NCBI RefSeq assembly: GCF_900188485.1
Contig: NZ_FZPH01000014.1
Coordinates: forward strand, 62,001 to 126,000
Direction: 5' to 3'
DNA: 64,000 bases
Source: Asanoa hainanensis
Lineage (GTDB): Bacteria > Actinomycetota > Actinomycetes > Mycobacteriales > Micromonosporaceae
Program-made: the position numbers and the translations under genes
In this document: one piece after another, positions 46,274 to 55,341 of the stretch
How the letters are laid out: every line of letters begins with the position of its first letter
How positions within the stretch are numbered: the first letter of the stretch is position 1
Notes under the pieces: generated by a model
The model's input: the letters and a program-made list of their open reading frames with translations, nothing else
What the model was told of the DNA's origin: nothing
The model's database searches: none

Positions 46274-47703
46274 CCGAGCAGATCGTCCAACCCGTTGTGA
46301 CCCAGGAGGAGCACCTCGCTGCCCTGGCCAACTACCAGTACGGGTGGGCCGACTCCGACACCGCCGGCGCCACGGCGCAGCGCGGGCTCAACGAGGCGGT
46401 GGTGCGTGACATCTCCGCCAAGAAGAACGAGCCCGAGTGGATGCTCGACCTGCGCCTCAAGGGCCTGCGGCTGTTCGGCCGCAAGCCGATGCCCGACTGG
46501 GGCGCCGACCTCGGCGGGATCGACTTCGACAACATTAAATACTTTGTGCGCTCGACGGAGAAGCAGGCGGCGAGCTGGGACGACCTGCCCGCCGACATCA
46601 AGAACACGTACGACAAGCTGGGCATCCCGGAGGCCGAGAAGCAGCGGCTGGTCGCCGGTGTGGCGGCGCAGTACGAGTCCGAGGTGGTCTACCACAAGAT
46701 CCGTGAGGACCTCGAGGAGCAGGGCGTCATCTTCCTCGACACCGACACGGGCCTGCGCGAGCACCCGGAGCTGTTCAAGGAATACTTCGGCTCGGTGATC
46801 CCGGTCGGCGACAACAAGTTCGCGGCGCTCAACACCTCGGTGTGGTCGGGTGGCTCCTTCATCTACGTGCCGCCGGGCGTGCACGTGGAGATCCCGCTCC
46901 AGGCCTACTTCCGGATCAACACGGAAAACATGGGCCAGTTCGAGCGCACGCTGATCATCGTCGACGAGGGTGCCTACGTGCACTACGTCGAGGGCTGCAC
47001 CGCGCCCATCTATTCGTCCGACTCGCTGCACAGCGCGGTCGTCGAGATCATCGTGAAGAAGGGCGCCCGCTGCCGTTACACGACCATCCAGAACTGGTCG
47101 AACAACGTCTACAACCTGGTCACCAAGCGCGCCGTGGCGCACGAGGGCGCGACCATGGAGTGGATCGACGGCAACATCGGCTCCAAGGTCACGATGAAAT
47201 ACCCCGCCGTCTGGATGATGGGCGAGCACGCCAAGGGCGAGGTGCTCTCGGTCGCGATGGCCGGCGAGGGCCAGCACCAGGACGCCGGCGCCAAGATGGT
47301 GCACGCCGCGCCGCACACCAGCAGCACTATCATCTCCAAGTCGATCGCGCGCGGCGGTGGCCGCACCTCCTACCGCGGCCTCGTGCAGGTGCTGGAGGGC
47401 TCGTCGCACTCCAAGAGCACCGTCAAGTGCGACGCGCTCCTGGTCGACACGATCTCCCGTTCCGACACGTACCCCTATGTGGACATCCGCGAGGACGACG
47501 TGGCGATGGGTCACGAGGCGACCGTCTCCAAGGTCAGCGAGGACCAGCTCTTCTACCTGATGAGCCGGGGCCTGACCGAGGACGAGGCGATGGCGATGAT
47601 CGTCCGCGGCTTCATCGAGCCGATCGCCAAGGAACTCCCGATGGAATACGCCCTGGAGCTCAACCGGCTCATCGAACTGCAGATGGAAGGGGCCGTCGGC
47701 TAA
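46270..47703 (+). CDS. sufB: Fe-S cluster assembly scaffold SufB
   Basis: A 477-residue scaffold subunit of the SufBC2D complex. Family blocks: the N-terminal [59 protein letters not shown] and the C-terminal [32 protein letters not shown]. The Cys in [11 protein letters not shown] is the expected cluster-assembly cysteine. The reading frame is continuous and of usual length, so no intein is present, unlike in many mycobacteria. ATGA overlap with sufR; its TAA directly abuts the sufD ATG. Confidence 0.98.
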   Translation: MTEQIVQPVVTQEEHLAALANYQYGWADSDTAGATAQRGLNEAVVRDISAKKNEPEWMLDLRLKGLRLFGRKPMPDWGADLGGIDFDNIKYFVRSTEKQAASWDDLPADIKNTYDKLGIPEAEKQRLVAGVAAQYESEVVYHKIREDLEEQGVIFLDTDTGLREHPELFKEYFGSVIPVGDNKFAALNTSVWSGGSFIYVPPGVHVEIPLQAYFRINTENMGQFERTLIIVDEGAYVHYVEGCTAPIYSSDSLHSAVVEIIVKKGARCRYTTIQNWSNNVYNLVTKRAVAHEGATMEWIDGNIGSKVTMKYPAVWMMGEHAKGEVLSVAMAGEGQHQDAGAKMVHAAPHTSSTIISKSIARGGGRTSYRGLVQVLEGSSHSKSTVKCDALLVDTISRSDTYPYVDIREDDVAMGHEATVSKVSEDQLFYLMSRGLTEDEAMAMIVRGFIEPIAKELPMEYALELNRLIELQMEGAVG

Positions 47704-48870
47704 ATGCCCACGGAAACCGAGGTGGCGGTAACCCCGCCCAAGACGTCGAGCGTGCCCAAGACCAAGGCGCAGAGCCTGCGCTCGGCCGACGTCGCCGACT
47801 TCCCGGCCCTGACGGGCCTCGAAGAGGAGTGGCGCTTCACGCCGCTGAAGCGGATGCGCGGTCTCGCGACCGGCAACCCGGCGGCGGAGACGACCCTGCG
47901 CTTCGAGCACGACGGCCTGCCGGCCGGCATCACCGTGTCGGAGCTGGCCAAGGGCGACGAGCGGATCGGCCGCGTGCTGGTCCCGTTCGACCGGGTCAGC
48001 GCGCTCGGCTTCGGCGGCGCGACCGGTGCGACGCTGATCGCGGTCGCGCCGGAGGCCGAGGTCGCCGAGCCGGCGACGGTACGGGTGATCGGCGGCGGCG
48101 CCGGGATCGCGTACGCGCACACGGTGATCGAGGTCGGCCGCTTCGCCAAGGCGACGTTGGTCGTCGAGCAGGTCGGTTCGACCACGCTGGCCGACAACGT
48201 CGAGGTCGACGTCGCCGACGGCGCCCAGCTCACGCTGGTCACCGTGGCCGACTGGGCGTCCGACGCGGTGCAGGCCCAGCACATCAAGTTCCGGCTCGGC
48301 CGGGACGCCCGGGTCACCCACGTGCAGGTCAGCCTCGGCGGCGACCTGGTGCGGCAGTACACGAGCGTCGACTACGCGGGCCGCGGCGGCGACGCGGAGC
48401 TCTACGGGCTCTACTTCGCCGACGGCGACCAGCACCTGGAGCACCGCCAGCTCGTCGACCACAGCATCCCGGACTGCCGCAGCTACGTCGGCTACCGCGG
48501 CGCGCTGCAGGGCGACGGCGCGCACACCGTCTGGGTCGGCGACGTGCTGATCCAGGTGGCGGCGACCGGCACGGACACCTACGAGATCAACCGCAACCTG
48601 GTGCTCAGCGACGGTGCCCGCGCCGACTCGGTCCCCAACCTGGAGATCGAGACCGGCGAGATCGTCGGTGCCGGGCACGCGAGCGCGACCGGCCGGTTCG
48701 ACGACGAGCAGCTGTTCTACCTGATGGCCCGGGGCATCCCGGAGACCGAGGCGCGCAAGCTGGTCGTCCGCGGCTTCTTCGCCGAGCTGCTGCAGAAGAT
48801 CCCGGCCGAGTCGCTGCGCGACCGCCTCGGCGACGCCATCGAGGCCCGGCTCGCGAAGGGCCAGCAGTGA
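47704..48870 (+). CDS. sufD: Fe-S cluster assembly protein SufD
   Basis: A 388-residue partner of SufB in the SufBCD complex. The N-terminal WRFTPLKRMRGL segment is typical; the beta-helix core follows, with HRQLVDHSIPDCRSYVGYRG and the conserved GHASATGRFDDEQLFYLMAR, containing the His used in assembly, near the C-terminus. It begins immediately after the sufB stop and overlaps the Rieske ferredoxin gene by 4 bp (GTGA). Confidence 0.96.
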   Translation: MPTETEVAVTPPKTSSVPKTKAQSLRSADVADFPALTGLEEEWRFTPLKRMRGLATGNPAAETTLRFEHDGLPAGITVSELAKGDERIGRVLVPFDRVSALGFGGATGATLIAVAPEAEVAEPATVRVIGGGAGIAYAHTVIEVGRFAKATLVVEQVGSTTLADNVEVDVADGAQLTLVTVADWASDAVQAQHIKFRLGRDARVTHVQVSLGGDLVRQYTSVDYAGRGGDAELYGLYFADGDQHLEHRQLVDHSIPDCRSYVGYRGALQGDGAHTVWVGDVLIQVAATGTDTYEINRNLVLSDGARADSVPNLEIETGEIVGAGHASATGRFDDEQLFYLMARGIPETEARKLVVRGFFAELLQKIPAESLRDRLGDAIEARLAKGQQ

Positions 48871-49202
48871 GCCTCGTCCGCCTGTGCTCCGTCGAGGACG
48901 TGCCCAAGGGCACGGCGATCCGGGCCGTCGTCGACGACCTGGAGCTCGCGGTGGTGCACGGTGAGGACGACAACTTCTACGTCGCCTACGACGAGTGCTC
49001 GCACGCCGCGGTCGCCCTGTCCGAGGGCGAGGTCGACGGCTGCACGCTCGAGTGCTGGCTGCACGGTTCCCGTTTCGACCTGCGCACCGGCGAGCCCACG
49101 GGCCTGCCGGCGACCGAACCCGTTCCTGTCTACCCAGTCGAAGTCCGTGACGGCGAGGTCTTCGTCGCCCTCACGCCGAGCAATGGAGTAATGCCCGCAT
49201 GA
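48867..49202 (+). CDS. Rieske-type ferredoxin in the suf operon
   Basis: A 111-residue small 2Fe-2S protein of the dioxygenase-ferredoxin type. Ligand motifs are DECSHAAVALSEG (C-x-H) and LECWLHGSRFDL (C-x2-H), followed by the usual TGEPTGLPATEPVPVYPV strand region. No signal peptide, so cytosolic. GTG start inside the sufD stop and ATGA overlap with sufC place it firmly in the operon. It may supply electrons for cluster assembly or be a client that loads its cluster on site; the role is not established. Confidence 0.93.
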   Translation: MSLVRLCSVEDVPKGTAIRAVVDDLELAVVHGEDDNFYVAYDECSHAAVALSEGEVDGCTLECWLHGSRFDLRTGEPTGLPATEPVPVYPVEVRDGEVFVALTPSNGVMPA

Positions 49203-49972
49203 GCGTTCTGGAGATCCGCGACCTGAGGGTCTCGGTCAAGCTGCCCGACGGCCAGCTCAAGCCGATCCTGGCGGGCGTCGACCTCACGGTCCGCGCCGGG
49301 GAGACGCACGCGATCATGGGCCCCAACGGCTCGGGTAAGTCGACGCTGGCCTACTCGATCGCCGGCCACCCGAAGTACGAGATCACCGGCGGCTCGGTGA
49401 CGCTGGACGGGGCCGACGTGCTGTCGATGACCGTCGACGAGCGCGCCCGCGCCGGCCTGTTCCTCGCGATGCAGTACCCGGTCGAGGTGCCCGGCGTCTC
49501 GGTCGCCAACTTCCTGCGCACCGCGAAGACCGCGATCGACGGCGAGGCGCCGAAGCTGCGCACCTGGGCCGGCGAGCTGCGCGGCGCGATGGAGCGGCTC
49601 CAGATGGACCCGGCGTTCGCCCAGCGCAACGTCAACGAGGGCTTCTCCGGCGGTGAGAAGAAGCGGCACGAGATCGTCCAGCTCGAGCTGCTCAAGCCGA
49701 AGACGGCGATCCTCGACGAGACCGACTCCGGCCTCGACATCGACGCCCTGCGCGTGGTCAGCGAGGGCGTCAACCGGGTCCGGGAGACCGGCGAGACCGG
49801 CGTCCTGCTGATCACGCACTACACCCGGATCCTGCGCTACATCACTCCCGACTACGTGCACGTCTTCGCCGGCGGGCGGATCGTCGAAGAGGGCGGTCCG
49901 GAGCTGGCGGAGAAGCTCGAGGCCGAGGGCTACGCGCGCTACCTGGCGGAAACCGGTCCGGCCACCGCCTGA
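49199..49972 (+). CDS. sufC: Fe-S assembly ATPase SufC
   Basis: A 257-residue ABC-type ATPase that drives SufBCD. Walker A GPNGSGKSTLAYSIAG, Q-loop LFLAMQYPVEVPGV, signature NEGFSGGEKKRHEIVQLEL, Walker B AILDETDSGLDIDAL with the SufC-specific form (DETDSGLD) and the H-loop LLITHYTRILRYI. It is soluble, not a transporter. It overlaps the Rieske gene by 4 bp and is followed after 25 bp by sufS. Confidence 0.98.
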   Translation: MSVLEIRDLRVSVKLPDGQLKPILAGVDLTVRAGETHAIMGPNGSGKSTLAYSIAGHPKYEITGGSVTLDGADVLSMTVDERARAGLFLAMQYPVEVPGVSVANFLRTAKTAIDGEAPKLRTWAGELRGAMERLQMDPAFAQRNVNEGFSGGEKKRHEIVQLELLKPKTAILDETDSGLDIDALRVVSEGVNRVRETGETGVLLITHYTRILRYITPDYVHVFAGGRIVEEGGPELAEKLEAEGYARYLAETGPATA

Positions 49973-49997
49973 TCGACGCACGAAGGGCTGCCCAGTC

Positions 49998-51275
49998 ATG
50001 ACGTCTCTCGCGATCCCGTCGACGTTCGACGTCGCCGCGTTGCGTGCCGACTTCCCGATCCTCGGTCGAGAGGTCAACGGCCACCCGCTGGTCTATCTGG
50101 ACAGCGCCAACACGTCCCAGAAACCCCGCCAGGTGCTCGATGTCATGCGGGCGCACCACGAGCGGCACAACGGCAACGTGTCGCGCTCGGTGCACACGCT
50201 GGGCACCGAGGCGACGCTCGCCTACGAGGGCGCGCGCGAGAAGGTGGCGGCGTTCGTCAACGCGCCGGCCGCGTCCGAGGTGGTGTTCGGCAAGAACTCC
50301 ACCGAAGCGATCAACCTGCTCGCGTACGCCTTCTCGAACGCCTCGGCGACCCCGGGGAGTGATCCCCGGTTCCGCCTCGGCCCCGGCGACGAAGTGGTGA
50401 TCTCCGAGATGGAGCACCACTCCAACATCGTCCCGTGGCAGCTGCTGTGCGAGCGCACCGGCGCGACCCTGCGCTGGTTCGCGGTCACCGACGAGGGCCG
50501 GCTCGACGAGTCGGAGCTCGACACCCTGGTCAACGAGCGCACCAAGCTCGTCTCGATCGTGCACATGTCCAACATCCTGGGCACGATCAACGACCCGGCG
50601 CGGATCGTCGCCCGGGCGCACGAGGTCGGCGCGCTGGTGCTGCTCGACGGCTCGCAGTCGGTGCCGCACTTCCCGGTCGACGTGCAGGCCCTGGGTGTCG
50701 ACTTCATCGCGTTCACCGGGCACAAGATGCTCGGGCCGACCGGCATCGGCGTGCTCTGGGGCCGGGCCGAGCTGCTCGAGGCGATGCCGCCGGTGCTCGG
50801 TGGCGGCTCGATGATCGAGACCGTGACGATGGAGAAGTCGACGTTCGCGCCGGCTCCGGCCCGGTTCGAGGCGGGCACCCCGCCGATCGTCGAGGCGGTC
50901 GGCCTGGGCGCCGCGATCGACTACCTGACCGACATCGGCATGGCCGCGGTGCAGGCCCACGAGCAGGAGATCACGGCGTACGCGCTGGAAGCGCTGGCTT
51001 CCGTGCCCACGCTGCGGATCTTCGGCCCGGGCGTGCCCGAGGGGCGCGGCGGCACGATCTCGTTCGCGCTGGAGGGCATCCACCCCCACGACGTCGGCCA
51101 GGTGCTCGACGACGAGGGTGTGGAGGTGCGGGTCGGCCACCACTGCGCGCGGCCGGTCTGCGTGCGCTACGGAGTGCCCGCGACCACCCGCGCGTCGTTC
51201 TACGTCTACACGACGACCGAGGAGGTCGACGCGCTCGTGCGAGGGCTCGAGCGGGTGCGAAAGGTGTTCGGCTGA
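49998..51275 (+). CDS. sufS: Cysteine desulfurase SufS
   Basis: A 425-residue PLP enzyme taking sulfur from cysteine. The PLP lysine is Lys243 in FTGHKMLGPTGIGVLWG; the persulfide-forming cysteine is Cys383 in VRVGHHCARPVCVRYG. Other class V aminotransferase blocks: YLDSANTSQKPRQVLD, SEMEHHSNIVPWQ and LLDGSQSVPHFPVD. GAAGGGC precedes ATG 49998. Its TGA overlaps the sufU ATG by one base. SufU is its expected sulfur acceptor. Confidence 0.98.
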   Translation: MTSLAIPSTFDVAALRADFPILGREVNGHPLVYLDSANTSQKPRQVLDVMRAHHERHNGNVSRSVHTLGTEATLAYEGAREKVAAFVNAPAASEVVFGKNSTEAINLLAYAFSNASATPGSDPRFRLGPGDEVVISEMEHHSNIVPWQLLCERTGATLRWFAVTDEGRLDESELDTLVNERTKLVSIVHMSNILGTINDPARIVARAHEVGALVLLDGSQSVPHFPVDVQALGVDFIAFTGHKMLGPTGIGVLWGRAELLEAMPPVLGGGSMIETVTMEKSTFAPAPARFEAGTPPIVEAVGLGAAIDYLTDIGMAAVQAHEQEITAYALEALASVPTLRIFGPGVPEGRGGTISFALEGIHPHDVGQVLDDEGVEVRVGHHCARPVCVRYGVPATTRASFYVYTTTEEVDALVRGLERVRKVFG

Positions 51276-51733
51276 TGCAGTTCGACCAGCTATACCAGGA
51301 GATCATCCTGGAGCACTACAAGCGGCCGCACGGTCGCGGGCTCCGGGAGCCGTTCGGCGGTGAGGCGCACCACGTCAACCCGACCTGTGGTGACGAGGTG
51401 ACGATCCGGGTCGCCGTGGCCGGCGACAAGCTGGCGGACGTCTCGTACGAGGGGATGGGCTGCTCGATCAGCCAGGCCTCGGCGAGTGTCCTGCACGACC
51501 TGCTGGCCACCCTGCCGGTCGACGAGGCGTTCAAGGTCCACGACGCGTTCGTCGAGCTGATGCAGGGTCGCGGCCAGGTCGAGCCGGACGAGGAATTGTT
51601 GGGTGACGGCGTGGCGTTCTCCGGAGTGGCACGTTATCCGGCGCGCGTGAAGTGCGCGCTGCTGCCCTGGATGGCGTTCAAGGACGCGGCGGTACGCGCC
51701 GGCGTGACGGTGGGACCCGAGGTGAAGGCATGA
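51275..51733 (+). CDS. sufU: SufU, Zn-dependent sulfurtransferase
   Basis: A 152-residue NifU-N/IscU-like protein of the SufU class. Conserved cysteines: Cys38 in NPTCGDEVTI, Cys63 in GMGCSISQASASVL and Cys127 in ARVKCALLPWMAF. The ~20-residue insert between the second and third Cys that marks SufU versus IscU is present. Family members bind zinc and accept the persulfide from SufS. It is coupled to sufS (TGATG) and to sufT (ATGA). Confidence 0.96.
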   Translation: MQFDQLYQEIILEHYKRPHGRGLREPFGGEAHHVNPTCGDEVTIRVAVAGDKLADVSYEGMGCSISQASASVLHDLLATLPVDEAFKVHDAFVELMQGRGQVEPDEELLGDGVAFSGVARYPARVKCALLPWMAFKDAAVRAGVTVGPEVKA

Positions 51734-52080
51734 GTGAAGAGACCGTGAGCCCCGCGAAGGCGTCCGTCGACGTCATCGAAGAGGCGATGAAGGACGTCGT
51801 CGACCCGGAGCTCGGCATCAACGTCGTCGACCTCGGCCTGGTCTACGGCGTGCACGTCGACGAGGAGAACGTCGCCACGCTGGACATGACGCTGACGTCG
51901 GCGGCCTGCCCGCTGACCGACGTGATCGAGGACCAGACCCGCGCGGCCCTGACGACCGGCCCGGGCGGCGGCATCGTCAGCGACTTCCGGATCAACTGGG
52001 TGTGGCTGCCGCCGTGGGGCCCCGACAAGATCACCGACGAGGGTCGGGATCAGCTCCGGTCGCTCGGCTTCAACGTGTAG
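51730..52080 (+). CDS. sufT: Metal-sulfur cluster assembly factor SufT (DUF59/MIP18)
   Basis: A 116-residue DUF59-domain protein: the N-terminal helix VIEEAMKDVVDPELGINVVD, then LGLVYGVHVDEEN and the MTLTSAACPLTDVIEDQ loop with the family's single conserved Cys, ending WLPPWGPDKITDEGRDQLRS. SufT proteins aid maturation of Fe-S clients. Last gene of the suf operon. Its 3' end overlaps the convergent TetR gene by 31 bp. Confidence 0.96.
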   Translation: MSEETVSPAKASVDVIEEAMKDVVDPELGINVVDLGLVYGVHVDEENVATLDMTLTSAACPLTDVIEDQTRAALTTGPGGGIVSDFRINWVWLPPWGPDKITDEGRDQLRSLGFNV

Positions 52081-52796
52081 GTCTCCAAACTTCTGATCAA
52101 CATGTCCAGGCCGAACGCGAAGCGTTCGTCGCTGTCGGCCTGGATCAGCTCGTCGACATGCTGCCGCAGGCTGGGAAACCGGTCCTGCGGCAGCGTCTTG
52201 TAGTACTCGTGGATCTCCGACAGGTGCGCCTGGAAGTGCTCGCTCGCCTCGGGTGAGTCGAGCTTGTAGCGCGAGACGATCAGCGCACCCTCGTACGAGT
52301 CGGCGGCGATGTAGAGGGACAGCCGGTCGGTGGCCAGCGCGGCCACGTTCGACGGCACCCCGCCGGCCAACATGATCGCCAGCATGCACTCGCCGACCCG
52401 CAGGGCGTGGTAGCCCACCGGGATGTTGCCCAGGCTCAGCCGGGCGATGTCGCGGTGCTGGGCGTGCGCCCGCTGGATCTCGAACGCCAGCTCCCGGATC
52501 TGGTCCTGCCAGCGTGCCGGGTCAGGCTCCGGCAGCCGCACCTCGCTGAGCACCCGCTCCCGGACCAGGTCGAGCAGCTCCTCCTTGTTGGCGACGTGCG
52601 CGTAGAGCGACGCCGCGCCCGTGTGCAGCTCGTCGGCGACCCGCCGCATGCTCACCGCGTCGAGCCCTTCGGTGTCGAGCACCTTCAGCGCCGCGTCGAC
52701 GATCTTGTCGGCGGTCAGCGGCTCACGGCTCGGCGCGGCCGGCCGGCGGGGCTTCTTCCAGGGCGGAGTCGGGAGGACCTCGGTCACGTCGAACAT
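52050..52796 (-). CDS. TetR-family repressor of the adjacent MFS pump
   Basis: A 248-residue TetR/TetR_C regulator. The HTH is in residues ~25-75: LTADKIVDAALKVLDTEGLD, then VSMRRVADELHTGAASLYAH, and VANKEELLDLV. The ligand domain has the TetR-class C-terminal layout (ARLSLGNIPVGYHALRVGEC). ATG 52796 is the first start. It is divergent from the MFS gene with a 78-bp spacer containing three GAAC-N3-GTTC boxes, so it most likely represses both. The 3' end overlaps sufT. Confidence 0.92.
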   Translation of the reverse strand: MFDVTEVLPTPPWKKPRRPAAPSREPLTADKIVDAALKVLDTEGLDAVSMRRVADELHTGAASLYAHVANKEELLDLVRERVLSEVRLPEPDPARWQDQIRELAFEIQRAHAQHRDIARLSLGNIPVGYHALRVGECMLAIMLAGGVPSNVAALATDRLSLYIAADSYEGALIVSRYKLDSPEASEHFQAHLSEIHEYYKTLPQDRFPSLRQHVDELIQADSDERFAFGLDMLIRSLETYTLKPSDRS

Positions 52797-52808
52797 CGTA
52801 CTTGACGC

Positions 52809-52858
52809 GAACACTGTTCGAGCGTAGAACAGTGTTCGTCCAGGTTCGAACGCTGTTC
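52809..52858. promoter_or_regulatory. Triple TetR operator, GAAC-N3-GTTC boxes
   Basis: Three 11-mers, GAACACTGTTC (52809), GAACAGTGTTC (52827) and GAACGCTGTTC (52848), lie in the short spacer between the divergent TetR and MFS genes. The first two are exact reverse complements, forming an 11-bp inverted repeat with a 7-bp gap. Spacing 18 and 21 bp puts them on nearly the same helix face. Confidence 0.8.
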
Positions 52859-52874
52859 GCTTTCGGGAGTGCCG

Positions 52875-54320
52875 ATGTCCGTCGCCGCCACCGCCGCTGT
52901 AGCGGCGCCCACCGCCGACCCACCCGCGTACCGCTGGCGCTGGGTCGCCCTGTTCGCGATCCTCACCGCCGAGGTCATGGACCTGCTGGACGCGCTGGTC
53001 ACGACCATCGCGGGCCCGACCATCCGGGCCGACCTCGGCGCGCCCGAGAGCACCATCCAGTGGCTCGCCGCCGGCTACACGCTGGCCATGGCGGTCGGCC
53101 TGGTCACCGGCGGCCGCCTGGGCGACCTCTACGGCCGCCGCCGGATGTTCCTGGTCGGCACGGGCGGCTTCGTCGCGGCCTCGCTGCTGTGCGCCGTCGC
53201 CCAGGGCGAGGGGACGCTGGTCACCGCCCGGGTCCTGCAGGGCCTGTTCGGCGCCGTCCTGCTGCCGCAGGGCCTCGGTCTGATCAAGGAGATGTTCCCG
53301 CCGAGCCAGGTCGGCGCCGCGTTCGGCCTGTTCGGGCCGGTGATGGGCCTGTCGGCGGTCGGTGGCCCGATCCTCGCCGGCTGGCTGGTCGACGCCGACC
53401 TGTTCGGCCTCGGCTGGCGCATGATCTTCCTGGTCAACCTGCCGATCGGGCTGCTCGGCCTGGTGCTCGCGCTGCGCTTCCTGCCGGCGTCCCGGGACAC
53501 CGCTTCGCCCCGGCTCGACCTCGTGGGCGTCGGCCTGGTATCGGCCGCGATGTTCCTGCTGGTCTACCCGATCGTCCAGGGCCGCGAGCTGGGCTGGCCG
53601 GCCTGGACGTTCGCCTCGATGGCTGCGGCGTTGGGGATCTTCGGCCTGTTCGGCTGGTACGAGGTCCGCCGCCAACGCCGCGGGCTCGACCCGCTGGTGG
53701 TCCCGACCCTGTTCCGCAAGCGGGCCTTCACCGGTGGCCTGGTGGCGGGCACGGCCTACTTCGCCGGCATGCTGGGCTTCTCGCTGACCCTGAGCCTCTA
53801 CCTGCAGCTCGGCCTCGGCTTCTCGCCCCTGCGCACGGGCCTGACCACCGTGCCGCAGGCGATCGGCGTGGTCGCCGGCTTCGGCCTGTCGGCCGCCGGC
53901 GGGTTCGCCCGGAAGCACGGCCGGGTGGCGCTCCAGGCCGGCGTGACCGTGATGGCGCTGGCGGTGCTCGCCTTCCTCGCCACGGTGCACCTCTCGGCGG
54001 AGGTGTCGTCGTGGCGGCTGGCCCCGGCCCTCGCCCTGTTCGGCATCGGCATGGGCCTCGCGATGGCGCCGTTCTTCGACATCATCCTGGCCGGCGTCTC
54101 GCCCGGGGAGAGCGGCTCGGCCTCCGGCGCCCTCAACGCGGCCCAGCAGTTCGCCGGCGCGCTCGGCGTGGCCACCCTCGGCACCCTGTTCTTCAACCGC
54201 GCCACCGGCCCGGCCGGCGTCCCGGGCGCGATCGAGTCGGTGCTCTGGGCGGTGACCGGCCTGCTGGCCCTGACCTTCGCGCTGAGCTTCCTGCTGCCCC
54301 GGGTCGCCCGGCCGGAGTGA
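52875..54320 (+). CDS. MFS efflux transporter, DHA2 (14-TMS) family
   Basis: A 481-residue multidrug-type proton antiporter of the plasma membrane with about 14 hydrophobic segments. Markers: ALVTTIAGPTIRADLGAPES after helix 1, GRLGDLYGRRRMFLVG (motif A) after helix 2, and the helix-5 antiporter motif region FGPVMGLSAVGGPILAGWLV. ATG 52875 lies 5 nt after GGGAG. Controlled with near certainty by the divergent TetR gene; the substrate is not predictable. Confidence 0.93.
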   Translation: MSVAATAAVAAPTADPPAYRWRWVALFAILTAEVMDLLDALVTTIAGPTIRADLGAPESTIQWLAAGYTLAMAVGLVTGGRLGDLYGRRRMFLVGTGGFVAASLLCAVAQGEGTLVTARVLQGLFGAVLLPQGLGLIKEMFPPSQVGAAFGLFGPVMGLSAVGGPILAGWLVDADLFGLGWRMIFLVNLPIGLLGLVLALRFLPASRDTASPRLDLVGVGLVSAAMFLLVYPIVQGRELGWPAWTFASMAAALGIFGLFGWYEVRRQRRGLDPLVVPTLFRKRAFTGGLVAGTAYFAGMLGFSLTLSLYLQLGLGFSPLRTGLTTVPQAIGVVAGFGLSAAGGFARKHGRVALQAGVTVMALAVLAFLATVHLSAEVSSWRLAPALALFGIGMGLAMAPFFDIILAGVSPGESGSASGALNAAQQFAGALGVATLGTLFFNRATGPAGVPGAIESVLWAVTGLLALTFALSFLLPRVARPE

Positions 54321-54384
54321 TGAGTTGTCGCGCCCGCGGCCGTCATACCTAGGAGAGGGCACGACGGGACGGAAGGATGACGCG

Positions 54385-55341
54385 ATGGGTGTGGGTGGGC
54401 TGACCGAGGTCGACGAGCCGGCGTTCGCGGGGTTGGCGGAGCGGCACCGGCGGGAGCTGCACGTGCACTGCTACCGGATGCTCGGGTCCTTCGAGGACGC
54501 CGAGGACACCGTGCAGGAGACCTTCCTGCGGGCGTGGCGCCGGCGGGAGACCTGCGCGGGGCGGTCGACGTTCCGGGCCTGGCTCTACCGGATCGCCACG
54601 AACGCCTGCCTGGACCTGCTGGCGCGAAGCCGCCCGGAGCCGGCGGCCGGCGGCGAGGTGCGCTGGTTGCAGCCCTACCCGGACCGGCTGCTCGACGAGG
54701 TGCCGGCGGGCGGCGCGGACGAGCCCGAGAACGCCGCGGTCGCACGGGAGACGATCGAGCTGGCGTACGTGGTCGCGGTCCAGCACCTCGCACCGCGCCC
54801 ACGGGCCGTGCTGATCCTGCGGGACGTGCTCGGCTGGCCGGCGAAGGACGTCGCGGACCTGCTCGGCGACTCCGTCAACTCCGTGAACAGCGCGCTGCAG
54901 CGGGCCCGCGCCGGCATGCGGGAGCACCTGCCCGCACGGAGGCACGAGTGGACCGGCGGCTCGCAGGACGCGGGAACCCGCGAGCTCGTGCGCCGCTTCA
55001 CCGAGGCGAGCGTGGCCAAAGACCTCGACCGGCTCGCCGCCCTGCTGCGGGACGATGTTCGCTGCTCGATGCCGCCGACGCCCGGCCTGCACGTCGGCCG
55101 CGCCGCGGTGGTCAAGGACTGGACCGAGAGCGGCTTCCTGGACCTCGGACCCCTGCGCACCGTGGCCACCTGGGTGAACCGGCAGCCCGCCGTCGCCTTC
55201 TATCTCTGGCGGGAGTCGGAGAGCGCGTACCTGCCGCTGACGCTCGACGTCCTGCGCGTCACCGGCGGCGCGATCGCCGAGCTCACGACGTTCCACGCCG
55301 ACCGGTTCCCGCGGCTGGGGCTGCCGGAGCGGCTGACATGA
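54385..55341 (+). CDS. ECF sigma factor with C-terminal SnoaL-like domain
   Basis: A 318-residue sigma-70 of the SigG/SigX5-like ECF type. Region 2: HCYRMLGSFEDAEDTVQETF, LRAWRRRE, FRAWLYRIATNACLDLL. Region 4: RPRAVLILRDVLGWPAKDVA, LLGDSVNSVNSALQRARAG. From about residue 195 a SnoaL/NTF2-like domain follows (FTEASVAKDLDRLAALLRDD, PLTLDVLRVTGGAIAELTTF); in ECF41/ECF56-like groups such a fused domain replaces a separate anti-sigma and tunes activity. GGAAGGAT precedes ATG 54385. It overlaps the membrane-protein gene by 4 bp. Confidence 0.92.
   Translation: MGVGGLTEVDEPAFAGLAERHRRELHVHCYRMLGSFEDAEDTVQETFLRAWRRRETCAGRSTFRAWLYRIATNACLDLLARSRPEPAAGGEVRWLQPYPDRLLDEVPAGGADEPENAAVARETIELAYVVAVQHLAPRPRAVLILRDVLGWPAKDVADLLGDSVNSVNSALQRARAGMREHLPARRHEWTGGSQDAGTRELVRRFTEASVAKDLDRLAALLRDDVRCSMPPTPGLHVGRAAVVKDWTESGFLDLGPLRTVATWVNRQPAVAFYLWRESESAYLPLTLDVLRVTGGAIAELTTFHADRFPRLGLPERLT

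Noticed and set aside
46270-47703. Possible intein in SufB
   Set aside because: SufB inteins occur in mycobacteria, but this gene is of usual length with uninterrupted motifs.
46231-48678. 815-codon open frame antisense to sufB and sufD
   Set aside because: Shadow of two certain genes; crosses their boundary and has no family signature.
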